A DNA stretch of 64,000 nt from Euborellia annulipes (lineage: Eukaryota; Arthropoda; Insecta; Dermaptera; Anisolabididae), in assembly GCA_023213315.1 (NCBI GenBank), contig JAKCPI010026372.1, positions 1 through 64,000 on the forward strand, written 5' to 3'. Position numbers and translations under genes: made by a program. The notes beneath the pieces were generated by a model, which was not told the DNA's origin, did no database searches, and saw nothing but the letters and a program-made list of their open reading frames with translations. Shown here piece after piece: positions 18,402 through 27,782 of the stretch (the first letter of the stretch is position 1; the number at the start of each line of letters is the position of its first letter).

Positions 18402-19400
18402 ATGTTAAAAAATAAATTTATGATTTTCGCCATCCTTCCTTTTATGTTGAGTGCATGTGGAGGCGGTGGTTCTAGTGATGATAATTCAGCAAATAACACA
18501 ACAGTTGAATCGAATGATTCAATTAAAAATGGATCACGATATTATCAGGTAAATTATCAAGTACTTGGAGAAAATAATGATAGTTTATCAATTGCCTATT
18601 ATGAGATTAATAATAAGCGTATTTATGGGGTAGATAGTAATCAGCCTATAAATCAATATATTGTGACGCAAAATCATTTATATACACCCCAAGATAGGTT
18701 CACTTCAATAATTGATGTAAAATCAATGGATGAGTGGACTTTGAATGTTATTGATAATATTAAAACTGATTGGAAGTTTGAAAGAGTTAACCTAGCGGGA
18801 AAAAATATTTTTGACACAGTATTACCAGGTTTTAGGCAATATGGATTTGATACAAGTAATCCATATTTTACAGCTAGAAAGTTTTTAAGTTCATACGGTC
18901 AAGAATCTTTTCCTACAGGAAGTACTTGTTATCGTTTGTCTTCTATCAAAAATAATCAAGAGTTTCTCAATTTTAGTACAAATAACCCTCTAGATTACTC
19001 TTTTGATCTCATACATGAAGATAATCTTGCAACTGCGCAGGGTTTTCAAACAGTTGCTCCTGAACTAGCAATACTAAACAAACAAGGCCAGTTTATGGGA
19101 ATAGATTGGACTACTTTATATAGTACGAAAACTGGAGCAGAGTTAGATGGGTTTTCAGTGATTCAATATAATGGACAAGTTTTTGATAACGTTACCTATA
19201 ATGGTGTTCAAGAGCAGACCCGTAAAGCACAGATACAATTTCTTAAAGACATAATATCTTCGAATTTATTGTCTGAAAACCCTGAGGCATTAAGAGAAAT
19301 CAAATTTGATCTAGAAAATTTAGATAAAGGTTGTTTCTTGTACAATCAAACTGCAGTCAACAAGCTTGAAAGTCTTAAGTTAATTAATTGGAATCAATAG
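18402..19400 (+). CDS. Large lipoprotein of unknown function
   Basis: 332 residues. The signal peptide ends in a Leu-Ser-Ala-Cys lipobox, followed by a Gly4-Ser-Ser linker and an Asp/Asn/Ser-rich tether, as is common for Acinetobacter surface lipoproteins. The mature body is rich in Tyr, Asn and Ile and has only two Cys well apart (Ser-Thr-Cys-Tyr, Gly-Cys-Phe-Leu), which may pair. Upstream in-frame starts at 18339 and 18381 would add an unlikely leader, so ATG 18402 is chosen. Base composition is more AT-rich than the neighbouring fad genes, which marks the start of an accessory stretch. No family recognised. Confidence 0.7.
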   Translation: MLKNKFMIFAILPFMLSACGGGGSSDDNSANNTTVESNDSIKNGSRYYQVNYQVLGENNDSLSIAYYEINNKRIYGVDSNQPINQYIVTQNHLYTPQDRFTSIIDVKSMDEWTLNVIDNIKTDWKFERVNLAGKNIFDTVLPGFRQYGFDTSNPYFTARKFLSSYGQESFPTGSTCYRLSSIKNNQEFLNFSTNNPLDYSFDLIHEDNLATAQGFQTVAPELAILNKQGQFMGIDWTTLYSTKTGAELDGFSVIQYNGQVFDNVTYNGVQEQTRKAQIQFLKDIISSNLLSENPEALREIKFDLENLDKGCFLYNQTAVNKLESLKLINWNQ

Positions 19401-19419
19401 ATTATTTCTTTGTTTAGAA

Positions 19420-19449
19420 AGTTGCTAATTTTCTAGTAGATTAGCAACT
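19420..19449 (+). terminator. Weak terminator-like hairpin
   Basis: AGTTGCTAA (19420-19428) pairs perfectly with TTAGCAACT (19441-19449), just after the lipoprotein stop. No T run follows, so termination is uncertain. Confidence 0.35.
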
Positions 19450-19589
19450 ACTATTGAATATTTTAGTGAAAGATATCGTCACTAACAGTAATGAAAGTAA
19501 AATTAGTATAATAAGTGTAGACCATGTGTTGAAGCCTTTATTACACAACACTATTTTTTAATTTTATTACTAAATTCGAGCAAAGATAC

Positions 19590-20505
19590 ATGATTAAGTG
19601 GATCATATTAGCGATTTTTGTGATATCAGCATTGTATATCCAGCATCGCGGCAAAGTGCGTCACTCGTTTTATCGTCAATTTTTTTGACCATTCAACCCT
19701 GCTCGCACCGATTAACTTTTTAATGTACATCTTTTCAAAGGTGCCGAATCAGCCTTATATCGACACTCAGCATTTTAAAGATTTAAAAGTGTTGGACGAA
19801 AATTGGGAAATGATTCGTGATGAAGCAAAAGCTTTATATAATCAAGGTGGGATTAAAGCATCGAGTACTTATAACGACTTAGGTTTTAACTCGTTCTTTA
19901 AAACAGGTTGGAAGCGGTTTTACTTAAAATGGTACGAATCAAGTCATCCATCTGCTGCTGAGCTTTGTCCAAAAACTACGGCTCTTCTTAAAACATTGCC
20001 AACGATTAAAGCGGCAATGTTTACAGAGCTTGCACCCGATAGCCGTTTGGTAAGACACCGTGACCCATATGCTGGTTCATTACGTTATCACTTGGGTTTA
20101 ATTACGCCAAATGATAACCGTTGTTTTATTGATGTCGATGGTGAAAGATACTCTTGGCGTGATGGCCAAAGTGTAGTGTTTGATGAAACCTATATTCACT
20201 ATGCTGAAAATAAGACTGATCAAAACCGTATTATTTTCTTTGCAGACGTTGAACGTCCAATGAAAGTGAAATGGATGGAACGTTTCAACCATTGGTTTGG
20301 TCGTAGTGTGATGACCGCAGCAAGCTCACCGAATGAAACAGGTGACCAAACAGGTGGTTTAAATAAAGCGTTTGGTTATGTCTACCAAATTCGTATTAAA
20401 GCCAAAGCATTAAAAGCCAAAAATCGTAAGTTATATTACTTCTTAAAGTGGTTCCTGATGCTTGGGATTTTCTTCCTAATTTTTGTTCGACCATATATAT
20501 TTTAA
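19590..20505 (+). CDS. lpxO: Lipid A 2-hydroxylase LpxO (aspartyl/asparaginyl beta-hydroxylase family), one frameshift
   Basis: Fe(II)/2-oxoglutarate dioxygenase that hydroxylates an acyl chain of lipid A at the inner membrane. The corrected length of 304 residues is normal. An N-terminal transmembrane segment (Trp-Ile-Ile-Leu-Ala-Ile-Phe-Val) starts at ATG 19590. The iron motif is Arg-His-Arg-Asp-Pro, with the distal His in Tyr-Ile-His-Tyr-Ala-Glu-Asn. A second hydrophobic segment ends the protein. The N-terminal part stops at a TGA because of one surplus T in the T7 run 19680-19686; the next frame continues to the end. Probably a sequencing error. A terminator follows. Confidence 0.88.
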
Positions 20506-20507
20506 TT

Positions 20508-20532
20508 AAAGCGCCCGAAAGGGCGTTTTTTA
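20508..20532 (+). terminator. Rho-independent terminator
   Basis: CGCCC and GGGCG flank a GAAA tetraloop, followed by a T run. It closes lpxO. Confidence 0.85.
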
Positions 20533-20714
20533 TTTTGATTATTTAAATAATTTACATTTATTTTTCCGCACTTAAAAAGATGATTATTAGAGCGAATAGT
20601 ATTTTTATTTAAAATTTTAGGTGAATTTTATATTAATTATTGGGATGATAATGCAACTGGTAAATATATACCTTTCTTGTACTTGATAAATTTAAAAATT
20701 TGTGTGGAATATAA

Positions 20715-21759
20715 ATGAATACGGTGATGAAACAAGCTTTAGTAATAACTACATTCAGTGCAGCAGTAATATTGACGGGATGTGGTAAATCTAAGCCAGA
20801 ACCAAAATCAAAAACAGATAAAGTTGAGGCAATTTCGGATTGGAGCTGTACGCACCCTGAAAATTTAAATCAGATTCAAACCTCATTGAAAAAAGAGTAT
20901 TTGAAAGAAATCGAACGCAGTTTAAGACAAAGTCAATATCAGGTTGATGAGGATATCCTTAATAAAATTAATCAAGGTTTGAAGTTTGAAATTAAAAGTA
21001 TTCGTACTTTACCTTTAGAAGACGATAGTCAAAAAAATACGCAATTAAGTTGTGAAAGCCAATTGGTCATTTCATTTCCTAAAGGCTTACAAAAAGCGTG
21101 CGGAAAAAGCATATATTGAAGAACAGCGCTATTCTGATGAAGAATCGGATGTGCTCAATGACCATTTTTCTAATAGTGATTCACCTTTGACCCTTGAAAA
21201 TGATCAATTGAAAGGTGACTTTTTCTATAACATCACGAAAACAGATAAAGAGGGTTTGGTGTTTAATTTGCCAAGTCAAAATACTGTGATTGAAGGAGTG
21301 GTTTTTGTTGCAACCAAAGCTGTGCAATATGCGGCTTATGTTGAAGAAAATCAACGTTATGAAAAAAGTCGTGTAGAGGATGATAAACAATCGGCAGAAA
21401 ATTTTAATGCACAGACTGAATTGGCTCAGGAAGCCATGGATGTTCGTAAAAAAGAATTGGATAGCGACAAAGCTAAGCAAGTGGAACGCTTAAATCAGAC
21501 TTGGGATAAATTGAGTGCCGAGAAAAAAACTCAATTTAAACAAGATCAATCGGACTGGTTTAAAAAACGTGATGTTGAATGTAAGGTACTTGCACAAAAA
21601 AGTGTTGATGACATTGCTGAAAAAGATTTAGAAACCTATCAAAAACAATCGGACTATTGGACTGCTGAAATGCGTCAGCAAAACCAAGAGATGCAATATA
21701 CACAATGCTTTACCCAAAAAACTATAGAGCGAACGGTTTATTTAAATAATTTAAATTAA
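20715..21759 (+). CDS. Lipoprotein with C-terminal LprI-like domain, one frameshift
   Basis: About 347 residues when corrected. The signal peptide ends in a Leu-Thr-Gly-Cys lipobox. Residues about 25-130 form an N-terminal region with two Cys (Trp-Ser-Cys-Thr, Leu-Ser-Cys-Glu). The middle is beta-rich, and the end is a charged helix with Asp-Trp-Phe-Lys-Lys-Arg-Asp-Val-Glu-Cys, a later Gln-Cys and Thr-Ile-Glu-Arg, the DUF1311/LprI pattern. The frame stops at 21119 because of one surplus A in the A5 run 21091-21095. ATG 20727 is an alternative start that would shorten the signal peptide. Lysozyme inhibition is a family-based guess. Confidence 0.68.
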
Positions 21760-21889
21760 TCTGAAACTCGCTATAAATACTTGGTCAGTCGTATTTAAAA
21801 TGGATGGGATTGATCTAATTGCAGGCAAGTATTCTGATTTTGTAAGTGAATCTTGACCCAGTAATTATAGATAAATAAATAGTTTTATT

Positions 21890-21912
21890 ACGCCCGAAAG
21901 GGCGTTTTTTTA
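21890..21912 (+). terminator. Rho-independent terminator
   Basis: ACGCCC and GGGCGT flank a GAAA tetraloop, followed by seven T. It is nearly identical to the lpxO terminator and closes the LprI-like lipoprotein gene. Confidence 0.8.
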
Positions 21913-21944
21913 AGCTAAAATAACCTGTTATAAGGAATAAATTA

Positions 21945-22181
21945 TTAGTCAATAAGTTTACCATTTTTGAAGATTTGAATAAGACTTCCTTGCCAACCAT
22001 AGATGACAATACGATCTATCTCTGACTCAATCATTAAATATCCTTTTTCTATATCGCCTTCAACAATGATCTCTACTTCAGAATTTGATTCAATATTATA
22101 TTCTTCTGCCCAAGGTTCGAGTATTAATTTGATTTTCTCATTTTTTGAGTTTTTATAAATAAACTTTTGTTTTAATCTCAT
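21945..22181 (-). CDS. Small protein of unknown function, second gene of an AT-rich pair
   Basis: 78 residues from ATG 22181, which has GAGGG upstream; an in-frame ATG at 22208 would overlap the previous gene by ATGA. The protein is soluble and beta-rich, with Leu-Glu-Pro-Trp-Ala-Glu-Glu-Tyr and Gly-Trp-Gln-Gly-Ser-Leu-Ile and a final Lys-Asn-Gly-Lys. This style resembles small proteins found beside polymorphic-toxin immunity genes, but I cannot name a family. It is co-transcribed with the gene at 22205 and AT-rich compared with uvrC nearby. Confidence 0.6.
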   Translation of the reverse strand: MRLKQKFIYKNSKNEKIKLILEPWAEEYNIESNSEVEIIVEGDIEKGYLMIESEIDRIVIYGWQGSLIQIFKNGKLID

Positions 22182-22204
22182 AATTTTATTTCCCTCTTTA
22201 TATA

Positions 22205-22575
22205 TCATTGTGATCTGTCTTTTTCTTTTATTTTGGTAAGGAATTCATCCTGTAGATCTCCATTTAAAATTACTGTCTTCTCATTTTCTGTATATGTCAG
22301 CATAAAGTCACCAGAGATCTGATTTAAGCTCACAGGACCATCAATAATACCTAAAATTGTACTTGTAGTATCAATAGTAGTCTGTTTAATGATTTTAAAT
22401 AAGGTTTCCTTATCTTTTGAGATAAAGATTGATAAAAAGTGAGAGCATCAAACCAGTAGGGATCTTCTTTAATTTTACTATCGATTAAAGTAGATGAGTA
22501 AATCTGCTTATAAGTATCGATATATTCATCTGAAATAGTATTTCTAAGTTCTTTGACAAATTCTTTAGTATTCAT
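22205..22575 (-). CDS. Small helical protein of unknown function, one frameshift
   Basis: About 123 residues when corrected. It starts at ATG 22575 with AAGG upstream. The protein is acidic and helical at first. Its second half (Gly-Ile-Ile-Asp-Gly-Pro and Leu-Asn-Gly-Asp-Leu-Gln-Asp-Glu-Phe-Leu) lies in another frame because a base is missing from the two-T run at 22410-22411. The corrected stop (22205-22207) overlaps or abuts the next gene, so the pair is an operon. It is divergent from the amidase gene at 22648. An immunity-type role is a guess from small size, acidity and location; no family is recognised. Confidence 0.6.
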
Positions 22576-22647
22576 GGAAACTAACCTTTATTAAATTTTG
22601 TGACTCACTTCACAGTGCTGGCAATTTGTTACAACTATTAAAAACCA

Positions 22648-23246
22648 ATGAGCAATTTTGATTCTACAATGGCGCGGTTTTTTCGAAGACTGGTTAGCGG
22701 AAGTAGGTTTTAAAATGGCTCATGCTCATCACGCAGTTCATGCACATGTTCATCATATCAAAGTGAGAAAAGAAGAAAGTTCTCAAAGCGATTTAAAAAC
22801 GAAAGTGATGTTAAGACAAGCAGCTCCGACGACTGAAAAAAATAAAAAATCTGATGCTAAAAGACAGCCATCTGAAGATCAAAATATTAATTTACATAAG
22901 TTCTCAAGTAAGCTTGAAAGTATATCTGCCAACCATAGCAAAGAAAAATGTGCCAAAAATATTCGTATTGCTTTACAAGCCGCAGGAGCTGATGTGTCTA
23001 AGCACCCAGTAGCTGCTTCTGATTGGGGGCACACGCTTGAACAAAATGGCTATAAGAAAATTAAACCCGCTTTTAACCGTCCTCAAGAAGGCGATATTTA
23101 TATTATTGAGCGGACCAGTGGCCACACATATGGCCATATTGCGGGATATACCGGTAATGGCTGGTTCTCTGATTTTCGTCAAAAAACCTATGCGGTCTAT
23201 AAAAGAAAAAGACGTAAAATATAGCTACTATCGTCTCGATTCTTAA
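22648..23246 (+). CDS. NlpC/P60-like peptidoglycan amidase, possible type VI effector (two frameshifts)
   Basis: About 198 residues when corrected. The N-terminal 35 residues hold a striking His cluster (eight His within 14 residues). A charged linker (about 45-95) follows. The C-terminal catalytic domain has a Lys-Cys-Ala-Lys-Asn-Ile-Arg nucleophile site, Ser-Asp-Trp-Gly, Gly-Asp-Ile-Tyr and the catalytic His in Gly-His-Ile-Ala-Gly-Tyr, then Trp-Phe-Ser-Asp-Phe. This layout matches amidases delivered by type VI secretion or found in phages. There is no signal peptide. Two single-base surpluses break the frame: T6 at 22678-22683 and A4 at 23201-23204. No type VI structural gene is in the window. 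Confidence 0.68.
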
Positions 23247-23370
23247 GCGGGTACGACATAATCTGTCGGAGCTAATCAAAATCTCTTTTCAAATTTGAGT
23301 TCTGGCACAGTAAAGCACTTGAAAACTAGGGGTGAAAACATCACATTAGGTATTCAGTATTAAGCCATGT

Positions 23371-25179
23371 ATGCCAATAGTGAATCAAAACGCTCGTCCC
23401 CACATTGAAAAAATTTTAGCCAACATGACCCAACTTCCAGGCGTTTATAAAATGCTAGGGAAAGAGGGCGAATTGTTATATGTCGGCAAAGCAAAAAATC
23501 TAAAAAATCGGGTATCGAGTTATTTTGTTAAAACGATTGAGCACCCTAAAACTCAGGCTTTAGTTGCACGAATTTATAATATTGAAACTTTGGTGACTCG
23601 TTCAGAAACCGAAGCATTACTTTTAGAACAAAATCTAATTAAACAACATCGTCCGCCTTATAACATCATGCTGCGGGACGATAAGTCATATGTCTATATT
23701 TTTGTTTCGTCAGATAAGCCCTATCCTCGACTTGCGAGCGGTCGTGGCAAAGGGAAGCATCAAATTGGTAAGTTCTTTGGACCTTATCCAAGCGCCTATA
23801 GCGCTCGCGATACTTTACTGGTTTTACAAAAGCTTTTTAATGTTCGTCAGTGTGAAAATAGCTACTTCTCACAACGCAAACGCCCATGTTTGCAATATCA
23901 GATCAAGCGTTGCTCTGCACCTTGTGTAGGTCTGATTTCACCCGAAGATTATAAAGAAGACGTTAATAACAGTATTCGCTTTTTGCAAGGTGACACCAAA
24001 GAGTTAAATCAAGAGCTCATTGCTAAAATGGAGCAAGCCGCGGCTGAGCTCGAATTTGAAAAAGCTGTTTTTTACCGCGACCGATTGTCTTTGCTTCGCG
24101 AAGTACAAGCACAACAGGCTGTTTTTAAGGTTAAAGGTGAAGCAGATATTCTGGCAATTGCTTATCAGGCTGGCGTGACATGCGTGCAGATTATGTATGT
24201 ACGTAATGGGCGAATGTTGGGAGGTAAAAGTTATTTCCCAGACATGCTTGGCGATGATCTGGGGCAAATGCTCAGTGACTTTATGGCAAACTTTTACTTT
24301 CAGGTTGCAGATGAAGTTCCAAATGAACTCATTGTAAATATTGCATTGCCTGATCATAAAGAATTAGAAGAAGCATTGGCACAGCAGTTTGGTAAGAAGG
24401 TCCAAATTAAGAGTAGTGTACGAGAAACTCGTGCAGAGTGGCTAGAGCTTGCCGAAATGAACGTTCAACATGCCATTAAGGGACAGCTGAGTAATCATTT
24501 AGAACTCAATGAACGTTTCCATCAGTTAGAGCAAGTGGTTGGAAGACCCGTCGATCGTATTGAATGCTTTGATATTAGTCACACCATGGGTGAAGCTCCA
24601 ATTGCTTCATGTGTGGTGTTTGACCAAGGTGGTGCTCGTAAGCGTGATTATCGTCAATTTGCCATTCAAGATATTACCGGTGGCGATGATTACGCTGCTA
24701 TGCGACAAGCCTTAACACGACGTTATAAAAAAGCCATATTGCCCGATTTGTTGTTGATTGATGGCGGTAAAGGCCAACTTCACATGGCGATGGACGTCAT
24801 GCAAGAGCTTGGGCTTGACGCTTTTATGGTGGGTGTATCTAAAGGTGAAGGGCGTAAACCAGGCCTTGAAACCCTACATCTTACTGATGGCACAAAAATC
24901 CAATTACCAGAAGATCATAAAGCATTGCACTTGATTCAACAGGTGCGAGATGAAGCCCATCGCTTCGCTATTACTAAACACCGAGCTAAACGTGATAAAC
25001 GCCGTAGTACATCGGTTTTAGAAGCAATTCCGGGGTTGGGACCGAAACGCCGTCGAGATTTATTGACTCATTTTGGTGGGATCCAAGGTGTTTTGAAAGC
25101 CTCTGAAAAAGAGCTCACACTTGTGCCTGGTTTTGGTGAGATGATGGCTAGAACGATTTATAAAATTCTGCATGAATAA
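23371..25179 (+). CDS. uvrC: Excinuclease ABC subunit C
   Basis: 602 residues, normal length. It makes the 3' and 5' incisions in nucleotide excision repair with UvrB. GIY-YIG nuclease: Gly-Val-Tyr at 24-26, Tyr-Val-Gly at 37-39 and Arg47. A Cys-containing linker (Cys-Ser-Ala-Pro-Cys) and a UVR segment (about 205-235) follow. The RNase H-like domain has Glu-Cys-Phe-Asp-Ile-Ser-His and Leu-Leu-Ile-Asp-Gly-Gly-Lys-Gly-Gln. It ends with helix-hairpin-helix repeats (Ile-Pro-Gly-Leu-Gly, Val-Pro-Gly-Phe-Gly). An out-of-frame ATG lies four bases before the start. Confidence 0.97.
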   Translation: MPIVNQNARPHIEKILANMTQLPGVYKMLGKEGELLYVGKAKNLKNRVSSYFVKTIEHPKTQALVARIYNIETLVTRSETEALLLEQNLIKQHRPPYNIMLRDDKSYVYIFVSSDKPYPRLASGRGKGKHQIGKFFGPYPSAYSARDTLLVLQKLFNVRQCENSYFSQRKRPCLQYQIKRCSAPCVGLISPEDYKEDVNNSIRFLQGDTKELNQELIAKMEQAAAELEFEKAVFYRDRLSLLREVQAQQAVFKVKGEADILAIAYQAGVTCVQIMYVRNGRMLGGKSYFPDMLGDDLGQMLSDFMANFYFQVADEVPNELIVNIALPDHKELEEALAQQFGKKVQIKSSVRETRAEWLELAEMNVQHAIKGQLSNHLELNERFHQLEQVVGRPVDRIECFDISHTMGEAPIASCVVFDQGGARKRDYRQFAIQDITGGDDYAAMRQALTRRYKKAILPDLLLIDGGKGQLHMAMDVMQELGLDAFMVGVSKGEGRKPGLETLHLTDGTKIQLPEDHKALHLIQQVRDEAHRFAITKHRAKRDKRRSTSVLEAIPGLGPKRRRDLLTHFGGIQGVLKASEKELTLVPGFGEMMARTIYKILHE

Positions 25180-25300
25180 ACATCAGCTTAAGGTTCGAGT
25201 GACAAAATAACTCGCCAATTACTAGGTAATTGACCATTCACATGGCAATCAAAATGATGAAAGATATTTCCTAATAATACTTTCGTTTTTAGGGAAAGGA

Positions 25301-26095
25301 ATGTCATTGCTGCAATTATTTGAAGAAATAAAACAAAACGAATGGATTGAAATACCTGCCGGATGGTTACAAGGGCGGACAGTATTTGGTGGTCTTGTTG
25401 CGGGTTTACTGATGCAAAAAGCATGCTGCAATATTCAAGATCCCAATAAAAGATTATTAAGTTGTAGTATTACTTTTGTGGGGCCTGTACAGCAGGGACC
25501 CGCTCAATTGACTATTGAAATTTTAAGGGAAGGAAAGTCGGTCACTACGCTTGAAACCCGTTTATGGCAAGATGGCGCGGTACAAACTATTTTGGTTGCA
25601 AGTTTTGGTGTGCCTCGTACTTCGAATATTGAAGTACGCCAAGAACCTATGGTTCCAGTTTATGCACCACCAGAAGAGTTAAAACCTCTTCCTTTTGCTA
25701 GACAAATGCCAGAATGCTATCAACATTTTGATGTATGCTGGGCAGAAGGTCATTATCCTGTTACAGGAAGTCAGTATCCTGATTTTGGAGGATGGTCAAG
25801 GTTCTCTCCAGAGAAGCATGAAAATCGTCAAATGACTTTGCCAGATTTAATTGTTTTGATGGATATTTGGCCACCTGGTGTATTGCCGATGTTTAAACAA
25901 GTTGCTCCTGCAAGTTCTTTAACTTGGCACATTACCTATGTCCACCCGTTTCAACATCAATTGTGTGACTGGTTTAAATATAAAGTGGTGACTGAACATG
26001 CCGGTGAAGGTTATTCCACAGAATATGCCCATATTTGGGATCAAAATGATCATTTAATTGCAATTTTACGGCAAACTGTTACGGTATTTATCTAA
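25301..26095 (+). CDS. Acyl-CoA thioesterase-like protein, double hotdog
   Basis: 264 residues with two hotdog repeats, like TesB-type 4HBT_3 (PF13622) thioesterases. The first half has Thr-Val-Phe-Gly-Gly-Leu-Val-Ala-Gly-Leu. The second has Leu-Met-Asp-Ile-Trp-Pro-Pro-Gly and a final strand reading His-Ile-Trp-Asp. AAAGGA sits just before ATG 25301. Such enzymes hydrolyse acyl-CoA; chain specificity cannot be read. It is spaced 121 bases from uvrC and 118 from pgsA, so it may be its own unit. Confidence 0.82.
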   Translation: MSLLQLFEEIKQNEWIEIPAGWLQGRTVFGGLVAGLLMQKACCNIQDPNKRLLSCSITFVGPVQQGPAQLTIEILREGKSVTTLETRLWQDGAVQTILVASFGVPRTSNIEVRQEPMVPVYAPPEELKPLPFARQMPECYQHFDVCWAEGHYPVTGSQYPDFGGWSRFSPEKHENRQMTLPDLIVLMDIWPPGVLPMFKQVAPASSLTWHITYVHPFQHQLCDWFKYKVVTEHAGEGYSTEYAHIWDQNDHLIAILRQTVTVFI

Positions 26096-26213
26096 GCAGT
26101 CTACTTCCTCGATTCATATATTTCGTATAAAGTGGCTGTTACAGATAGATACAATATTGAAGAATGTATTTTTGTCTGCTACAAGATGCATGAAGACTAA
26201 ATTGGCGGTGTTT

Positions 26214-26801
26214 ATGACCACAGGGCGAATCCTGAATATCCCAAATATCCTAACGTTGGCGCGTATAGCGCTTATTCCAGTATTTTTGGTGATTGTGTAT
26301 TGGCCGCCTGCAATGGGTATTGGTGAGCAAGAAGGAAGTATGAGTCGTCATATTATCTTGACTGCTATTTTTGTGTTTGCTGCTATTACCGATTGGTTTG
26401 ATGGCTATTTGGCACGAACTTTAAACCAGACTTCAGCATTTGGCCGTTTTTTAGATCCAGTTGCAGATAAGCTTATGGTGGCGACAGCACTGATTGTTTT
26501 AGTGCAGTGGAATCCAACCATATCAATGGCTTTTGCAGCAATTGTCATTATTTCACGGGAAATTACAGTTTCTGCTTTACGTGAGTGGATGGCAGAACTT
26601 GGCGCAAGAACGAGTGTCGCTGTATCGACAGTAGGCAAATATAAAACAGCTTTTCAGATGATTGCCATCAGTGTGTTTTTACTCAATTGGCAGCCTTTAG
26701 AAATGTTGGCTTACGCGTTGTTATATACCGCTGTCATTCTGACTTTATGGTCAATGTTTATTTACCTAAAAGCAGCTTGGCCTTATTTAAAGCAACCTTA
26801 A
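26214..26801 (+). CDS. pgsA: CDP-diacylglycerol--glycerol-3-phosphate 3-phosphatidyltransferase
   Basis: 195 residues, inner membrane. It makes phosphatidylglycerophosphate, the first committed step to phosphatidylglycerol and cardiolipin. The CDP-alcohol phosphotransferase signature is complete (Asp-Trp-Phe-Asp-Gly-Tyr-Leu-Ala-Arg, then Gly-Arg-Phe-Leu-Asp-Pro-Val-Ala-Asp-Lys). It begins Asn-Ile-Pro-Asn-Ile-Leu-Thr-Leu-Ala-Arg as usual. ATG 26214 has GGCGGTG upstream and gives normal length; a longer in-frame reading back to 26058 overlaps the previous gene and is not supported. Confidence 0.93.
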   Translation: MTTGRILNIPNILTLARIALIPVFLVIVYWPPAMGIGEQEGSMSRHIILTAIFVFAAITDWFDGYLARTLNQTSAFGRFLDPVADKLMVATALIVLVQWNPTISMAFAAIVIISREITVSALREWMAELGARTSVAVSTVGKYKTAFQMIAISVFLLNWQPLEMLAYALLYTAVILTLWSMFIYLKAAWPYLKQP

Positions 26802-26818
26802 GCTCAGATTGAATGATT

Positions 26819-26846
26819 AAGCCTTTCTATAATGAAAGGCTTTTTT
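26819..26846 (+). terminator. Rho-independent terminator
   Basis: The 9-bp stem AAGCCTTTC/GAAAGGCTT and six-base loop are followed by six T. It closes pgsA. Confidence 0.9.
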
Positions 26847-26927
26847 ATTTTCGGATAGTGCAAGAATCGGGTCGTCATGGGGCTTTAGCTACTTTAATGT
26901 AAGATATGAGTGCTAAGGAGGTGACAC

Positions 26928-27782
26928 ATGCAAATGCTTTCTTCTCGGCAATTTGCTGTAATTGCCACTGTAATTGAATATTTATATGAACATCTGGACC
27001 AGCAACCCAGTCTGGACGATGTTGCGAACCATATGAATTTAAGTTCAGGTTATATCCAGCGACAGTTTCAGGAATGGGTGGGTATTAGCCCGAAAAAATT
27101 TGTCCAATATATGAGTTTGCAACAAGCGAAATACTATCTGTTGCAAAAGCGAAGCTTATTAGACACTGCTTTAAATACGGGTTTATCTGGTACTGGCCGT
27201 TTACATGATTTGTTTATTCAGCTTGAAGGTATGACACCTGGTGAATATAAACAGCAAGGCGAAGGGGTCACACTTAATTATTCGGTTGAGACAAGTCCAT
27301 TTGGCGAATTGTTGGTTATAAGCAGCGATAAGGGAATATGTTCGATTCGTTTTATAGAGTCGAGTGAGAATATCGAGGAAATAATTAAACAGCAGTTCCC
27401 TAAAGCTCAATTAAAAAATCAGGCGCCGATTTGGCATCAACAAATTGCACAGTGGTTCGAACAAGATTTTTCAGAGCACTTACAGCAGAAACTTCCGCTT
27501 AATTTGGCTGGAACCCCATTTCAACTGCAAGTTTGGGAAGCATTACTGACCATTCCAGAAGGTCAATTGCGGACCTATCAAGATATTGCAGAGCAAATTG
27601 GCAAGCCTAAAGCTGTCAGAGCTGTAGCTACAGCAATTGGACAAAACCCAATTGCATATTTGATTCCTTGCCACCGGGTGATTCGTGCAACGGGCATGGT
27701 CGGAGAATATCATTGGCAAAAGGGGCGTAAATTGGCATTGTTAGCTTGGGAGATGTCAAAGCAACATGGAGAGACCGCATGA
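26928..27782 (+). CDS. AraC-type HTH fused to O6-methylguanine-DNA methyltransferase (Ada-like)
   Basis: 284 residues. Residues about 10-105 are an AraC-type helix-turn-helix pair (Asp-Asp-Val-Ala-Asn-His-Met-Asn-Leu-Ser, later Thr-Pro-Gly-Glu-Tyr). Residues about 120-284 are the suicidal methyltransferase, with acceptor Cys248 in Ile-Pro-Cys-His-Arg-Val. The N-terminal zinc Cys4 domain that senses methylphosphotriesters in E. coli Ada is missing, so regulation must differ from classic Ada. A perfect AAGGAGGTGA precedes ATG 26928. The stop overlaps the alkB start by ATGA, which indicates translational coupling. Confidence 0.93.
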   Translation: MQMLSSRQFAVIATVIEYLYEHLDQQPSLDDVANHMNLSSGYIQRQFQEWVGISPKKFVQYMSLQQAKYYLLQKRSLLDTALNTGLSGTGRLHDLFIQLEGMTPGEYKQQGEGVTLNYSVETSPFGELLVISSDKGICSIRFIESSENIEEIIKQQFPKAQLKNQAPIWHQQIAQWFEQDFSEHLQQKLPLNLAGTPFQLQVWEALLTIPEGQLRTYQDIAEQIGKPKAVRAVATAIGQNPIAYLIPCHRVIRATGMVGEYHWQKGRKLALLAWEMSKQHGETA

